A stretch of 64,000 nt of DNA. Source: Cheiracanthium punctorium. Taxonomy: Eukaryota; Arthropoda; Arachnida; Araneae; Cheiracanthiidae. Location: positions 1 to 64,000 of the forward strand of contig JAWZYV010001803.1 in assembly GCA_038373885.1 (NCBI GenBank), in the 5' to 3' direction. A model generated the notes under the pieces. The model ran no database searches and was not told the origin of the DNA. It worked only from the letters and a program-made list of their open reading frames with translations. Shown in pieces: positions 44,381 through 56,457 of the stretch; the first letter of the stretch is position 1, and each line of letters begins with the position of its first letter. The position numbers and the translations under genes are program-made.

Positions 44381-45066
44381 GACTACAACCTCGGTCGAGA
44401 GAGAAGAAAAAAGAAATCCTTTTTTTCAGGTGGCACGATGATGAAAGTTTTGAAACCGCTGCTTTAGGCCTTAGTAACTTTGGCAGTGAAATTATCCTCA
44501 GGTTTGCCACTCAATTTCCAAAACTGAATTAAATTTCTTTTCGGGATTTTACTCAACTATTCTCCCAGAAAAAAGTTCCTTTTACTATACGAAAAATGAG
44601 ATAAATTTCCCCTTTTAAAATCCCCTGAAGAGGACGGAGCTACTTACAAGGGATATTTTTTTTTCTCTGTTTAGTCGGCTTTTCTGTCAAAATAATAAAA
44701 CTAACTCCGTAATTGCTATCTCCACTCTAAAGTAATCCGTCGTTCTCGGAACAGATATATTTTCTCTTTTTAAAGCTAATAAAAAGTAATAACATAAAAG
44801 TACTTTGAGCTACCTTTCTCCAGATAGAATAAACGCGTTTCCATTTTTAAGTGAAAAACAACAACAACAAAAAAGTTGGGAAAGTTTATTAATAATGTTA
44901 TCTTTCTTGTGTAGTACTATACTCTGGATGGTAATAGAAAGTCATAAAAAGTATTAAACATTAGTTTTTTTTTTCCTTAGTTTTGTATTTCATCTAAAAA
45001 GCGTATTGTTTTGTCTTATGGCAAGCGTATCTACGCGGGGGGAGGTGCCTTTTCCGGAAGACTTTT
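44381..45066. other. AT-rich sequence, no gene seen
   Basis: Nothing recognisable. Confidence 0.45.
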
Positions 45067-45095
45067 TAACCCTTTGAAACCCAAACATTTTTACA
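45067..45095. mobile_element. Solo piggyBac-like terminus
   Basis: TTAACCCTTTGAAACCC without a partner end nearby. Confidence 0.25.
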
Positions 45096-46889
45096 CTATT
45101 TTCCAGTATTCCCAGGTGCCAGGAGAGGTTGTTGTATTTCCGACATAAATTTCATGAATAATACAGAGCTTTGTCTAAGAACTGCTGTAAAATAATGATA
45201 GCTTTGTTGTCACATAGTTGTTCCATGGAAAATATCGATGGTATTTTTAAAATTGAATTAGGAAATTTCACTAATGCTTGTATTTCCGGGGGAGTAGCAG
45301 AGAATTGATTTCACGGTTCAGTTGGTTTCAAGGCGAAACCGCGGTGATTTAAGATGTTCGAACGTGCATTCACGTTACATGGGGAGTAAACCGATTCAAA
45401 CACCAGATCATTAGATCGACTGCCGCGCATTAGGCCCAAGAGGGGGACCTGTTCACAATTCAGCCTTCTACCGCGTTCAGTGCCATATCCACTTTCCATG
45501 CGATGCAAAAAATAATGTTTGTCTTCAATGGAAACCACTTTCTGGAATATTGGTTAAAAGAATATTCGGCCTAACCTTCTATCTACCGAATTAAGAATTG
45601 GCAAGAATATCACCTTTAATCTATTTTTTTCTCCTGTTAGAGTTTGGCAATGTATGATAAATACTGATTAATGTAATAAACAAGAAATTTACGAAAAAAA
45701 TGAATAAGCATAAGCTATGTACGCTGAATGACTGGTTTTATAAACAGTGAACGAGTCTTTTTCAAAAGAGTATAGGACCCACCCATCTGAAGGAGTCGAG
45801 TCATATTTTGATGGACGCACTTTTAGAGAATCGAATCATTTAATCATAAATCCGGCGTCTGAAAATTCACTCGTGCTCTTTTTGGGGGGGAGGAGGGGAC
45901 ACGACGTGATTAGAAAGTGAGCTTAAAAGCTGTCTATTTAAAACAATCTACTCTAGCATAGAACATGCAATCTTGATGTCAGCTGACTAAACGAAGTATT
46001 GGGTAGTTATTTTTCAAAGGAATGGTTACAATGAGTAGATTTTTCTTTTTGTTTTACAATTTTAATTTAATGGTACTTCTAAGTACCGTCAGTGGATAAA
46101 GTGTTAATGTAATAATTTTTCATTGTAGCAAACCATAGTAATGTGTCGATGTGAACCCGGATGATTGAAAATCCCGTTTATAAGAATAATTTTTCTTGAC
46201 ACATCGGCCATTCCATTAAGAGGAATCGACTTTAAATGCTCATCTAAAAGCGTAACTATTACGGGTGCATATTTCATTTTACTTTGTCGAACTCCTTCAC
46301 TCCCAAAAGTAATTTGAATTTCCTATTACGCTGTTCTGCACTTTTAAATAGGCTGTAGTAGCCCGATCAACAACATGTTGAAATCCGGGTGATCACAGAC
46401 TTGGATTCGAGTTCCGGTTGATCCGAGATTGTAGTTTTACGTTCCCGTTAGATCTGTAGGGTCGTTATGACCTCTTGCTGTGGTATAATCAGTACCCATG
46501 CAGCACAACAGTGTACTTTGAGCGTATTTTAACGTACAGAGAACATGACTGGACGTTCTTTAAACGTTCAATAGCTCCAAGTCTACAAATGTTCCAAGCT
46601 GATAGGCGTTCACAGAGCGTGTGCTGCCTGAAAAGAACATCTGAAATGAAACATACAGATCTTACAATTACTTTTCACTTTGGTTAAGATTTCTAAATAT
46701 TTCTACGATATATCATTAATATAATATAGCATCATTTTTAAACAAACTAATAAAAATTACTTTGAATGATAACATTCATGTTGAAAGAGCAGCAGAAATA
46801 TCTGTATAAAGTATTACATGTCGAAGAGCTTTATTTTTTTGTGCATAAAAAAACACCTCCACAGGACGCGTCATACATCTTCAGAATAC
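45096..46889. other. No gene recognised
   Basis: A moderately GC-rich patch at 45300-45540 carries a 75-codon minus frame with no recognisable domain. The remainder is AT-rich. Confidence 0.4.
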
Positions 46890-46905
46890 ACTTAATTCCA
46901 CTTAC

Positions 46906-47080
46906 TTGGCGATTTTCGCTGACCATTCAGAGCTCTATTTTCCTGGGATTGGGAGCGGGATTTATTTCCGGAAAAAGGCCGTTTGTTCGAGTGACATATA
47001 TTCCATGCCCTGTTCCTTTGTTTCCGGCTAAATCCTTGCTTTGTTTTCGGAGTAATCTATACGCCTTTTCCTGTCGCCAT
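46906..47080 (-). CDS. Candidate first exon of a minus-strand gene
   Basis: About 30 bases after a TATA box (47103-47110) a GC-richer leader runs leftward. The last ATG (in TCTGAATGGTCAGC) opens MVSENRQ and reaches a strong donor, CAA before GTAAGT, at 46905. Earlier ATGs open only short frames (MATGKGV and MEYMSLEQTAFFRK). No downstream exon can be assigned. On the plus strand a 130-codon frame (46766-47158) overlaps, so neither strand is proven. Confidence 0.25.
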
Positions 47081-47102
47081 TTTATTTTTGCTTTTCTGCG
47101 TT

Positions 47103-47110
47103 CTTTTATA
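47103..47110 (-). promoter_or_regulatory. TATA box candidate
   Basis: TATAAAAG in the context GGCTATAAAAGAACGC on the minus strand, a canonical core-promoter match upstream of the candidate exon. Confidence 0.35.
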
Positions 47111-47158
47111 GCCAGGTGTCATCTCCCGAAGCCCTTAGCTATTGCATCTGGTGTTTGA

Positions 47159-47429
47159 GAGTTGCGCTATTAATAGTTAGGAATATATCTTTTTTCATAT
47201 TGGCACATAATCCGAGAGATGACTGGAATATTAACTGGAATAAGATATGATTTCGTTAAATGAGGATAGTTTTTTTTCGTGGAGTTCTGCTTCCAAGTTG
47301 AGTGCTCAAGTCAAGTTATTATTACTATAAGAAAATGAAAAAATAGAAATCTGGGATTCCTTCAGATTAACTACGCTTATTAGTGATTTCTATATTTTTA
47401 AAAATTATTATTATGTTAGAATATTTTTT
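47159..47429. other. AT-rich spacer
   Basis: Nothing recognisable. Confidence 0.4.
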
Positions 47430-47640
47430 CCAATGGGCGGGCATTGGGTCATCCAGCATTTTGCCCCTACTAAAGCCCGAAATGACTCACCATTTTATTA
47501 TGGGAGCACCTAGTGAACAGCCAGCGTTACCCCCCTATGAAGGAACGGGCAAGTTAGCTATCATGCCCCGGGATTCTAACCCTGACCCAAGGCGTGATAG
47601 AATGGTTCTTAAGCCACTGTACCACCTGGGTGGCATTATG
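47430..47640 (-). mobile_element. tRNA-derived SINE, family S4
   Basis: On the minus strand CAGGTGGTACAGTGGCTTAAG (A-box region) and GTCAGGGTTAGAATCCCGG (B box) form the head. The body has CCTTCATAGGGG and TAATAAAATGG, shared with 1697-1925. Confidence 0.7.
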
Positions 47641-47814
47641 TTAGAATTTGAATAATAATTCATGTGCCGACCCTATTTGCTTCTAGTTGTATTGTGTTAG
47701 AAACTGTGTTATAATCTGTATTCGTCGGCTTTATTTGTCTCTTTTTTTTGTTTCATTAAGTTGGAAAGCTTTTTTCATAAAACGTGTATTGGCCTTATTT
47801 GTCTAGCTTCGTGC
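47641..47814. other. AT-rich spacer
   Basis: Nothing recognisable. Confidence 0.4.
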
Positions 47815-48005
47815 CCCACCATACCCGAGTGGATGAGACACTGAACAGGGTAGGTGGCTGAAGTGTGCAGGTCGCGCGTTTGTGTCCATCGCGCGGCTGT
47901 CTATCTAACGGTCTGGAGTTTTCGGCAGTTTTCTCCAGATTAAACGTGAATGCACGTTAGGGCACTTTAAAAAGGCCACCGGCCAAGCCACTGGACCCTC
48001 TAAAA
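47815..48005 (+). mobile_element. tRNA-derived SINE, family S1
   Basis: The most complete head of the family: ATACCCGAGTGGATGAGAC (A-box region) then GGTCGCGCGTTTGTGTCC (altered B box). The core GCGGCTGTCTATCTAACGG and TTTTCTCCAGATTAAACG follow. It abuts the transposase remnant to its right. Confidence 0.8.
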
Positions 48006-48069
48006 TCTATGCATGTCTTTCGGATCTTAAAGCGCCATCGAAAAAAATGGCCTAACTGAGGTCTGTTTC

Positions 48070-48615
48070 CATGCGGTGCACCAAGCAGTTACCGACCAAC
48101 GCACTTGATGTCTGTTCGGGGGAATGATACATGCGGGTTTTGCAGAAACAAATAGTGACTATTTTGTGTATTTATAACTACACTCTGTCTTGTAAATGGA
48201 CATTCATCTGTCCAAAGAATGTTACGAACGGACGATGGATTATCATTTTGCTTATTCTAAATAAAATTACTGAAATCCAATCTACGTCCTTTGTCTCCAG
48301 GCAATAAATCTTATACAAAAATGGGGCGCTATGGATATGCGCCATATGTACTTAAAATGTTCATACGTGCTGTTTAGAATAGCTGCATGCTTCGCTAATG
48401 CTTCTTACACTAGACTGTGGATGAAGCACTTGCTTTGTTGAGCCCATCATACTTCTTGATCTCGGACGACTTCGAATGCTACCGGTTTCTCTTAAGCGCT
48501 TCAGTACTTTTAATGTAGTGCTAGCTGATGGGTGATTCTCATTCAAAAATTTCATAGCATACTGCTTCAAAACCTCTCGTTTATTCCGATGAAATTCTCT
48601 GAAAAATAACGCCAT
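48070..48615 (-). pseudogene. DDE_3/mariner-like transposase remnant
   Basis: Reads leftward. The N-terminal helix-turn-helix part is open (48615-48361): HPSASTTLKVLKRLRETGS, then SVRSISEACSYSKQHV, matching the paired HTH domains of DUF4817-type arthropod transposases. After stops and shifts comes NPSSVRNILWTDECPFT with the first catalytic Asp in WTDE (48203-48214), then VVINTQNSHYLF and NPHV, matching the family pattern NILWTDExxFTxxGxVNxHNxHYW. The second Asp and Glu regions are absent or beyond the SINE. Dead. Confidence 0.85.
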
Positions 48616-48743
48616 TTAAAAAATTCATTAGTATTAAACATCATCTTTCGGTTTTTATTCTGAGTTAGCTACGAGTTCGAAAATCATGAACGTTAGAAAA
48701 CAATAACAAACTCATTTAAACAATAGTTTTTCCACTCTAGTCT
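48616..48743. other. Spacer
   Basis: AT-rich; a CTAG word at 48737-48740 just left of the first Helitron may be the relic of another 3' end. Confidence 0.35.
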
Positions 48744-49954
48744 TCTATACTATTAAAATCTGTACGCGTCTGTCTGTCTGTGTGTAACATCATCTCTTCC
48801 GAAACGGCTGGGAGTTGAGTTTCGATCGAGGTGTCCACAAATTCGGAAAATTTCGAGGAAGGTCTTCCGCTAATTTAAATTTCGAAATTCGAATTATTTT
48901 AGAAGATATTGATAAAAAACCCGTCAAAAACGCTAATTTTTGATCTCCGTAATTCCGCAATTGTAACCCCTGCAGTCAAAAAAGTGAGAAATAAGCATCG
49001 AGGTTGCCATGTTTGGCTGTTTTATTAAATTACTTAGACTCCTGCAGTAAAAATAAAAAAATAATGATTTTTTTTTTCTGTTTAGATTATTTACAAAGTT
49101 ATTTTTAATTAAAGTATTGCGTGCATGTGAAATCAGAGCAGGAATTCAATGTTTTTTGTGTGTAAAAGAATAAGGGATTGAGAGATTTCCTAGACTAATA
49201 TGTATATTTTTTAGTTTGGAGGAAAAAAATGGCTGATTTGGCGATTTTGAGAAAGTAGTAGGTTCTACCGATTTGCACAGTTTTAAGCTTGGCGCAATTT
49301 ACTGAGAGCGTACCGAAATAGTATTTTTAAAAACAAGTGTACGTTTTATTAGAGTTTAGCTTTAATTTTTTTTATTTAACAGTGATTAGTGCAGAACTAA
49401 TTCAGTTATTAAGGCGAATTTAAACGATCTAACTTGACAATTTTCACCAAATTAAGTAAATTGATTAAAGTGAGGGGAAATTCCGCCAAATTTAAGGTAA
49501 TTGAAATTCTCGCATTTTGTACATCATAGTTAACGATGAATAAAATACATTAACACATAGTTAATAATTTAAAATACTGCTCCTTTTCAAGTAGATGCCT
49601 GTTGTACTTTGGCGATCAAACCATGTGAGTGATAGATTTCTATTTCCCATTTGGTTGCCGTTATTTCAATACTTCGAATATAATGTAATAGTAGATTTGT
49701 TTGGATATGGATTAAAAAACAGTATACCACGTTAATAATTATTTCGTTAAATTAAAAGTGTTACATTCATTATTTTTCAACGATCGCCTTATAACTAACT
49801 AAACCATAATCCTACGTTGCGTAATATATTCCACGGTAGTTTCAAAAAAAGGACTGCTTGAACTTTTTGACATTTTGCTTTTGCATAGATAGTTACGATT
49901 AGATTTTAGTAAAATATTCGTTTCCTACCGTGCGAAGAACGGGCACGCAGCTAG
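48744..49954 (+). mobile_element. Helitron H1, 1.2 kb
   Basis: Starts TCTATACTATTAAAATC followed by a GTCTGTCTGTCTGTGTG run; ends CGTGCGAAGAACGGGCACG, CAGCTAG, a hairpin and CTAG terminus. Non-autonomous: no Rep/helicase. It lacks the long middle of H2 and H3. Confidence 0.85.
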
Positions 49955-51957
49955 TCTATACTATTAAAATCTGTGCGCGTCTGTCTGTGTGTGTGTGTGT
50001 AGCATCATCTCCTCCTAAATGGCTGGGAGTTGAGTTTCGATCGAGGTGTCCACTTATTTGGAAAATTTCGAGAAAGAACCTCCGCTAATTTAAATTTCGA
50101 AATTCGAATTAGTTTAGGAGATATTGATTAAAAAACCCATAAAAACGCTAATTTTTGCTCTCCTCAATTCCGTGATTGTAACCCCTGTAGTCCAAAAAGT
50201 GAGAAATAAGCATCGAGGTTGCCATGTTTGGCTATTTTATTAAATTATTTAGACTCCTGCAGTAAAAATAAAAGAATAATGAATTTTTTTCTGTTTAGAT
50301 TATTTACAAAGTTATTTTTTAATTAAAATATTGCGTTCATGTTAAATCAGAGCTGGAATTCAATGTTTTTTATGTGTAAAAGAATAAGGGATTGAGAGAT
50401 TTCCGAGACTAATATGTATATTTTTTAGTTTGGCCGAAAAAAAAAATGGCTCATTTGGCGATTTTGAGAAAGTAGTAGGTTCTACCGATTTGCACAATTT
50501 TGGGCTTGGCTCAAATTACTGAGAGCGTAAGGAAATAGTATTTTTAATAACAAGTATAAGTTTTATTAGAATACGGCGCTATACTTCGATTTTTCATACA
50601 GAAATAATGCAGTTATTAACGCGATTTTAAACGATCTACAGAATTTTCGCCAAATTAAATAAACTGATTTAAATTGGAGGAATTCCGCCAAATTTCAGAA
50701 AATTGAAATTCTTTCACTTTGCACATGGTAGTTAACGGTGATTAAAACCCGTTATAGTTAATAATTAACTGCTACTAATCAATTAGATGCCTATTGGATT
50801 AAATTTTGGCGAGTGAACTATATAAATGATAGATAACTATTTCCCATTTTGATTGCTGTTAAATCAATGCTTCGAATGATTCCCTGAAAACAAAAAAATC
50901 TCGCAAAATGGTGTATGTTGGCATTTTGGCGATTGAAGTATTATACTTGTAATTAATAATTGGTTCTTATGTTTAAGCAGCGCTACGTTTCTTTTATTGG
51001 AAACTGTTAGAAACAGACGTAATTAATACTGTCTAATATATTTTTTGTTTTACGTATTGAAATGTGTGTTGATTCCTAATATAGTACATTTCTTAGGAAA
51101 GTAGGCGAAAAATATTCAAATGTAGTGCAACTCTGTTCGTATTATGAATTCCGTTCCACAATTGAGATGAGCCAATGTCACTAGCGTATGCATAAAAATT
51201 TTCTTTTTTAATTCCGCCAAACAGGGTATTGCGAATTAGCTTTAGTGTCAAGTTTAATTTGTGATTTGAGCTATTTGACATAGACTGGTGGCATTAATTA
51301 CGCCAATATGGCAGTTCTAGCAAGGGAAACATAGATAACTTATTCCGTGTTCTATTTTTAACATTGCTCTAGTTTCCGTAGAAACGGAATCCATTGTTGC
51401 CACTTAAGTTGTTTAAGTTCTGGAATTAAGTGAAACCACTCCTTCCTACAGCTTTTAAGACTCGAAAAAGTGGAAACGTATCTAATATGAAACAAATAGG
51501 ACTGTAACAGACTTGCACCTTAAAACTAATCGACGTTTTTATGCAATTGTACATATCTTTAATTTTATTTCCTTTGCGTGTGGATGTCATTTTTTACGTC
51601 ATTTTTGCTGTTTTGCTGGCAGATTATCCAGAGCAGTACATAACCTCTAATATATTTGCTCCTCCGGACATAAGCAAGAGCGTATGTCCGGCGCGTATTT
51701 GTGTAACCCCATTGTGTTAATCAGAATTTTATGGTGTCAGATTTTTTAGATCATTTTTTACCGTGGAGATTCCGATCCTGAAGTATATTGATCACTAATA
51801 CATGAAAAAAAAAGATCAATTATATGCAAGCAGGAGTAGCCAGAAATTTTTCTTGAGAATGTAAAGACTACTGCAACTCACACATATGTACACGTGTGTG
51901 TGATAAGGGAATGAAGAATATACTTTTTGTATGGCAAAAAACTCCGCATGGGGGGTT

Positions 51958-51991
51958 GTGACCCCCTATCCTCTCCTTGGCTACGCCACTG
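51958..51991. mobile_element. Solo transposon end in H2
   Basis: CCTTGGCTACGCCACTG is the reverse complement of CAGTGGCGTAGCCAAGG, a terminus common to a large class of animal DNA transposons. The other end was not found. The same relic, with one change, is in H3 at 55198-55230. Confidence 0.45.
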
Positions 51992-52217
51992 TAAGCAAGC
52001 ATAAGTTGTCACGTAATGAAAAACCGTCGTAGAAGGCAAACACCGAAGTTGTTTTGGGGTTATACAGAATTAAAAATTTTACTTTTAGTAAAGTTTACTT
52101 TTGATGCAGTTCGGGATATTTGGTTTTAATACATTTCGGCCACCAAGGTGAGATGAAATATTAGTAAATATGGCAACCCAGAATTTTCTAACTATTGAAT
52201 TTGACATTATGCAACTA

Positions 52218-52539
52218 CAGTAGATTCCCTAACACGGTAGATACGTTCCGTGTTATAGGAATCCGTGTAGTACGGGTCTTGCGATATACCCCACCTGGAG
52301 TGCGGACTGCTAATCGCGGCAAAACTTATTCGCGCTCCGTAACAATACAATGATGTTTGGTGTTGCCATTCAAAAGGTATGTTAATTACAAGAGCTAAAG
52401 CGTCATAATATCAGAACATATGTCTCATTTTACCGTGCTGTACAAGTCCCTTTTAACGTGTTACACGAAAACTATCCTAATGTTTTCGCCGTGTTCTAAG
52501 AATTCCTGTTGTAGACCCATGTTATAAAGGGATCAACTG
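52218..52539. mobile_element. pogo/Tigger-like MITE in H2, 322 bp
   Basis: Ends CAGTAGATTCCCTAACACGG and, reverse complemented, CAGTTGATCCCTTTATAAC; TA on both sides (52216-52217 and 52540-52541). The orthologous copy sits at the same place in H3. Confidence 0.75.
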
Positions 52540-53104
52540 TAATCTGTAAAAAATGAAATATGAAATTAGTTATTTATAAATGCGAATTGACAGCGAGATC
52601 AACGTCAGTTTTATGTAACAAGTGTGATACTGCATTAAGAGTTCAATAAGGGTAATAAGCTTTTTCTCAGAAGTTACATCACAAACGTTTTCATGTACAA
52701 TAGCGACATGATTTTCACCGGAGCAGGGTGCATTTTTGGCTTTTAAACGTAAATGACGCATCCATTGTTTCATGTATAGGTTTTGTTAATTTAGGTGAAA
52801 TTCAATAAAGTCCTCGGCAAAATAACTGCGCTAATGCATTGTCCACGCTTTTCGAAATGCAAGATAAAATTGTTGCAACATCATTTAATGTTATTTATGT
52901 GGTATATATTAATGCTATAAATTAAACCTCACAAAGAGAATTATATGATGTATAAATCAGGCATTTTTCAAAAGAGAAACGCGTTTTGAAAGCATACCGT
53001 AAAGTTCTTTATTTTTTGATCGCCAGTCACATTGACGTAGTTTTTGTGTCATGTTGCAACCGTCTAAAATTTGCACTCCTGACGTCAACTTTTAGTCAGC
53101 GTCT

Positions 53105-53158
53105 CAAAACGTGAAAAAATACTTGATAGTCACGATTCAAGTATTTTTTCACGTTTTG
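53105..53158. repeat. Perfect 22-bp-arm hairpin unique to H2
   Basis: Arms 53105-53126 and 53137-53158 are exact inverted copies around a 10-base loop. H3 has the right arm but not the left, so about 34 bp were gained in H2 (or lost in H3). Confidence 0.9.
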
Positions 53159-53247
53159 CGATTCCGCATTACTGGGTTTAATTCGAATTATATATGTGTT
53201 AGGAAAATATGCGTTTCCCGCCGTGCGGAGAACGGGCACGCAGCTAG

Positions 53248-56200
53248 TCTAACTATTAAAATCTGTGCGCGTCTGTCTGTGTGTGTGTGTGTAGCATCAT
53301 CTCCTCCAAAACGACTGGGAGTTGAGTTTCGAACAAGGTATCCACGAATTCGGAAAATTTCGAGAAAGAACCTCCGCTAATTTAAATTTCGAAATTCGAA
53401 TTAGTTTAGAAGATATTGATAAAAAACCCCATCAAAAACGCTAAATTTTGCTCTCTGCAATTCCGGGATTGTAACTCCTGTTGTCAAAAAAGTGAGAAAT
53501 AAGCATCGAGGTTGCCAAGTTTGGCTATTTATTAAATTATTTAGACTCCTGCAGTAAAAATAAAAGAATAATGATTTTTTTTTTCTGTTTAGATTATTTA
53601 CAAAGTTATTTTTTAATTAAAATATTGCGTTTATGTTAAATCAGAGCAGGAATTCAATGTTTTTTATGTGTAAAAGAATAAGGGATTGAGAGATTTCCGA
53701 GACTAATATGCATATTTTTTAGTTTGGCCGAAAAAAAAATGGCTCATTTGGCGATTTTGAGAAAGTAATAGGTTCTACCGATTTGTACAGTTTTGGGCTT
53801 GGCGCAAATTACTGAGAGCGTAACGAAATAGCATTTTTAATAACAAGTATAAATTTTACGGCGCTATACTTCGATTTTTCATACAGAAATAATGCAGTTA
53901 TTAAGGCGATTTTAAACGATCTATAGAATATTCACCAAATTAAGTAAACTGATTTAAGTTAGAGGAATTCCGCCAAATTTCAGAAAATTGAAATTCTCTC
54001 ATTTTGTACATGGTAGTTAACGGTGATTAAAACCCGTTATAGTTAACAATAATTTAAATAACTGCTACTTATCAATAATATGCCTGCATTAAATTTTGGC
54101 GATCGACCATATAAATGATAGATAACTATTTCCTCATTTTGATTGCTGTTAAATCAATGCTTCGAATGATTCCCTGAAAACAAAAAATCTCGCAAAATGG
54201 TGTATGTTGGCATTTGGCGATCGAAGTACTGTGTAATAAATAATTGATTCTTATTTGTTAAAGCAGCGCTACGGAAGTTTCTTTTACTAAAAGCTGTTAG
54301 AAAGGCGTAATTAATACTGTCTAATATATTTTTTGTTTACGAATTGAAATGTATGTTGATTCCTACTTTAGTACATTTCTTAGCAAAGTTTGCGAAAAAT
54401 ATTGAAATGTAGTGCAACTCTGTACATATTATTAATTCCATTCCACAATTGAGATGAGCCGATGTCACTAGCGTATGCATAGATATTTTTTTTTTTAATT
54501 CTGCCAAACAGGGTATTGCGAATTGCCTTTAGTGTCAAGTTTAATTTGTGATTTGAGCTATTTGGAATCAACTGGTGGCGTTATTGACACCAATATGGCA
54601 GTTCTAGCAAAGTAAACATAAATAACTCATTTCATGTTCTATTTTTAACATTGCTATAGTTTCCGTAGCAACGGAATCCATTGTTGCCACTTAAGTTATT
54701 AAATTTAACAATTAAGTGAAACCACTCATTTCTACAACTTTTATGACTCGTAAAAGTGAAAACGCATCAAATGTGAAACAAATAGAACTGTAAGAGGCAT
54801 GCACTTCAAAAATAATCGAAGTTTTCATGTAATTCTACATATCTTTAATTTTATTTCCTTCTCGAGTGGATGTCATTTTTTACGTCATTTTTGCTTTTTT
54901 GCTGGCAGATTATCTGGAGCAGCACATAACGTCTAACGCATTTGCTCCTCCGGACATAAGCAAGAGCGTATGTCCGGCACGTATTTGTGTAACCCCACTG
55001 TGTTAATCAGAATTTTCTGGTGTCAGATTTTTTAGACCATTTTTTTTACCGTGGAGATTCTGATCCTGAAGTCCACTGATACATGAGAAAAAAAGATGAA
55101 TTATATGCAAGCAGGAGTAGTCAAAAATTTTTCATGGGAATGTTACGGGAATGAAGAATATACATTTTGTATGGCAAAAAATTCGGCATGGGGGGTTGTG
55201 ACCCCTATCCTCTCCTTGGCTACGCCAATGTACGCAAGAGTCAGTTGTCACGTCATGAAAAACATTCGTAGATGGCAAACTCCGAAGTTGTTCTGAGGGT
55301 TATACAAAATTAAAAATTTTACTTTTAGTAAATTTTACTTTTGATACAGTTCGGTTATTTGGTTTTAATACATTTCGGCCACCAAGGTGAGATGAAATAT
55401 TAGTAAATACGGCAACCCAGAATTTTCTTAACTATTGAATTTGACACTATGCAACTACAGCAGATTCCCTATAAACGGTACATACGTTCCGTGTTATAGG
55501 AATCCGTGTTGTACGGGTCCTGCGCTATACTCCATCTGCAGTGCGGACTGCGCGGTATAATTGCGGCAAAACTTATTTGCGCTCCGTAAAAATGCAATGA
55601 TGTTTGGTGTTGCCATTCAAAAGGAATGTTAATTACAGGAGCTAAGGCGTCATAATTTCAGAACATATGTCTCATATCATCGTGCGGTACGAGTCTCTTT
55701 TAACGTGTTAGACGAAAACGATCGTAATGTTTTCGTCGTGTTCTAAGAATTCGTGTTGTAGACCCCATGCTATAAAGGGGTCAACTGTAATCTGTAAAAA
55801 ATGAAATTAATTATTTATTAAGGCAAATTGACAGTGAGATAAACGTAACTTTTATGTAACAAGTGTGATACTGCATTAAGAGTTCAATAAGGGTAATAAG
55901 TTTTTTCTCAGAAGTTACATCACGAACGTTTTCATTTACAAAAGCTACATGATTTCCACCGGAGCAGAGTACATTTTTGGCTTTTAAACGTAAATGATGC
56001 ATCCATTGTTTCATGTAGGTTTTTTAATTTAGGTAAAATTTAATAAAGTCGTGTGTAACATAACTGCGCTAATGCGCTTTGAAAAATGCAAGATAAAATT
56101 GTTGTCAACATCATGTAATGTTATTTATGTGGTATATACTATATATACTAAACCTCAATGTGGTTTATACTAAACCTCACAAAACGAATTATTTGATGTA

Positions 56201-56457
56201 GAAATCAGGCATTTTTCGAAAGAGAAAAGTTTTGTCTGCATACCATAAAGTTCTTTCTTTTTTGTTTGCCAGTCACATTGACGTAGTTTTTCTGTCATGT
56301 TGCAATCGTCTAAAATTTGCACTCATGACGTCAACTTTTAGTCCCGATTCAAGTATTTTTTCACGTTTTGAGATTCCTCATTACTGGGTTTAATTCGAAT
56401 TATACATGTAAGAAATATTTTCGTTCCCTGCCGTGCGGAGAACGGGCACGCAGCTAG
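53248..56457 (+). mobile_element. Helitron H3, 3.2 kb
   Basis: Starts TCTAACTATTAAAATCTG directly after the CTAG of H2 and ends CGTGCGGAGAACGGGCACG, CAGCTAG, followed by T (56458). It is collinear with H2 over its full length at high identity, with scattered small indels. Confidence 0.85.
55458..55787. mobile_element. pogo/Tigger-like MITE in H3, 330 bp
   Basis: Same element and position as 52218-52539, with TA at 55456-55457 and 55788-55789. Shared insertion shows it predates the duplication. Confidence 0.75.

Larger units (their letters stand above)
49955..53247 (+). mobile_element. Helitron H2, 3.3 kb
   Basis: Begins TCTATACTATTAAAATC with the first base directly after the CTAG of H1 and ends CGTGCGGAGAACGGGCACG, CAGCTAG. 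It carries the shared 5' module, then about 2 kb of extra DNA including a pogo-like MITE (52218-52539), a hairpin CCGGACATA/TATGTCCGG (51664-51691) and a solo element end. Two short minus frames (51093-51281, 52570-52773) are conserved in place in H3 but not in sequence. Confidence 0.85.

Noticed and set aside
51093..56014. Minus-strand frames shared by Helitrons H2 and H3 (51093-51281/54380-54571 and 52570-52773/55811-56014) as captured genes
   Set aside because: In the second pair I counted 12 amino-acid changes against 3 silent changes over 67 codons, the pattern of unconstrained DNA. Open frames persist only because the copies are close.
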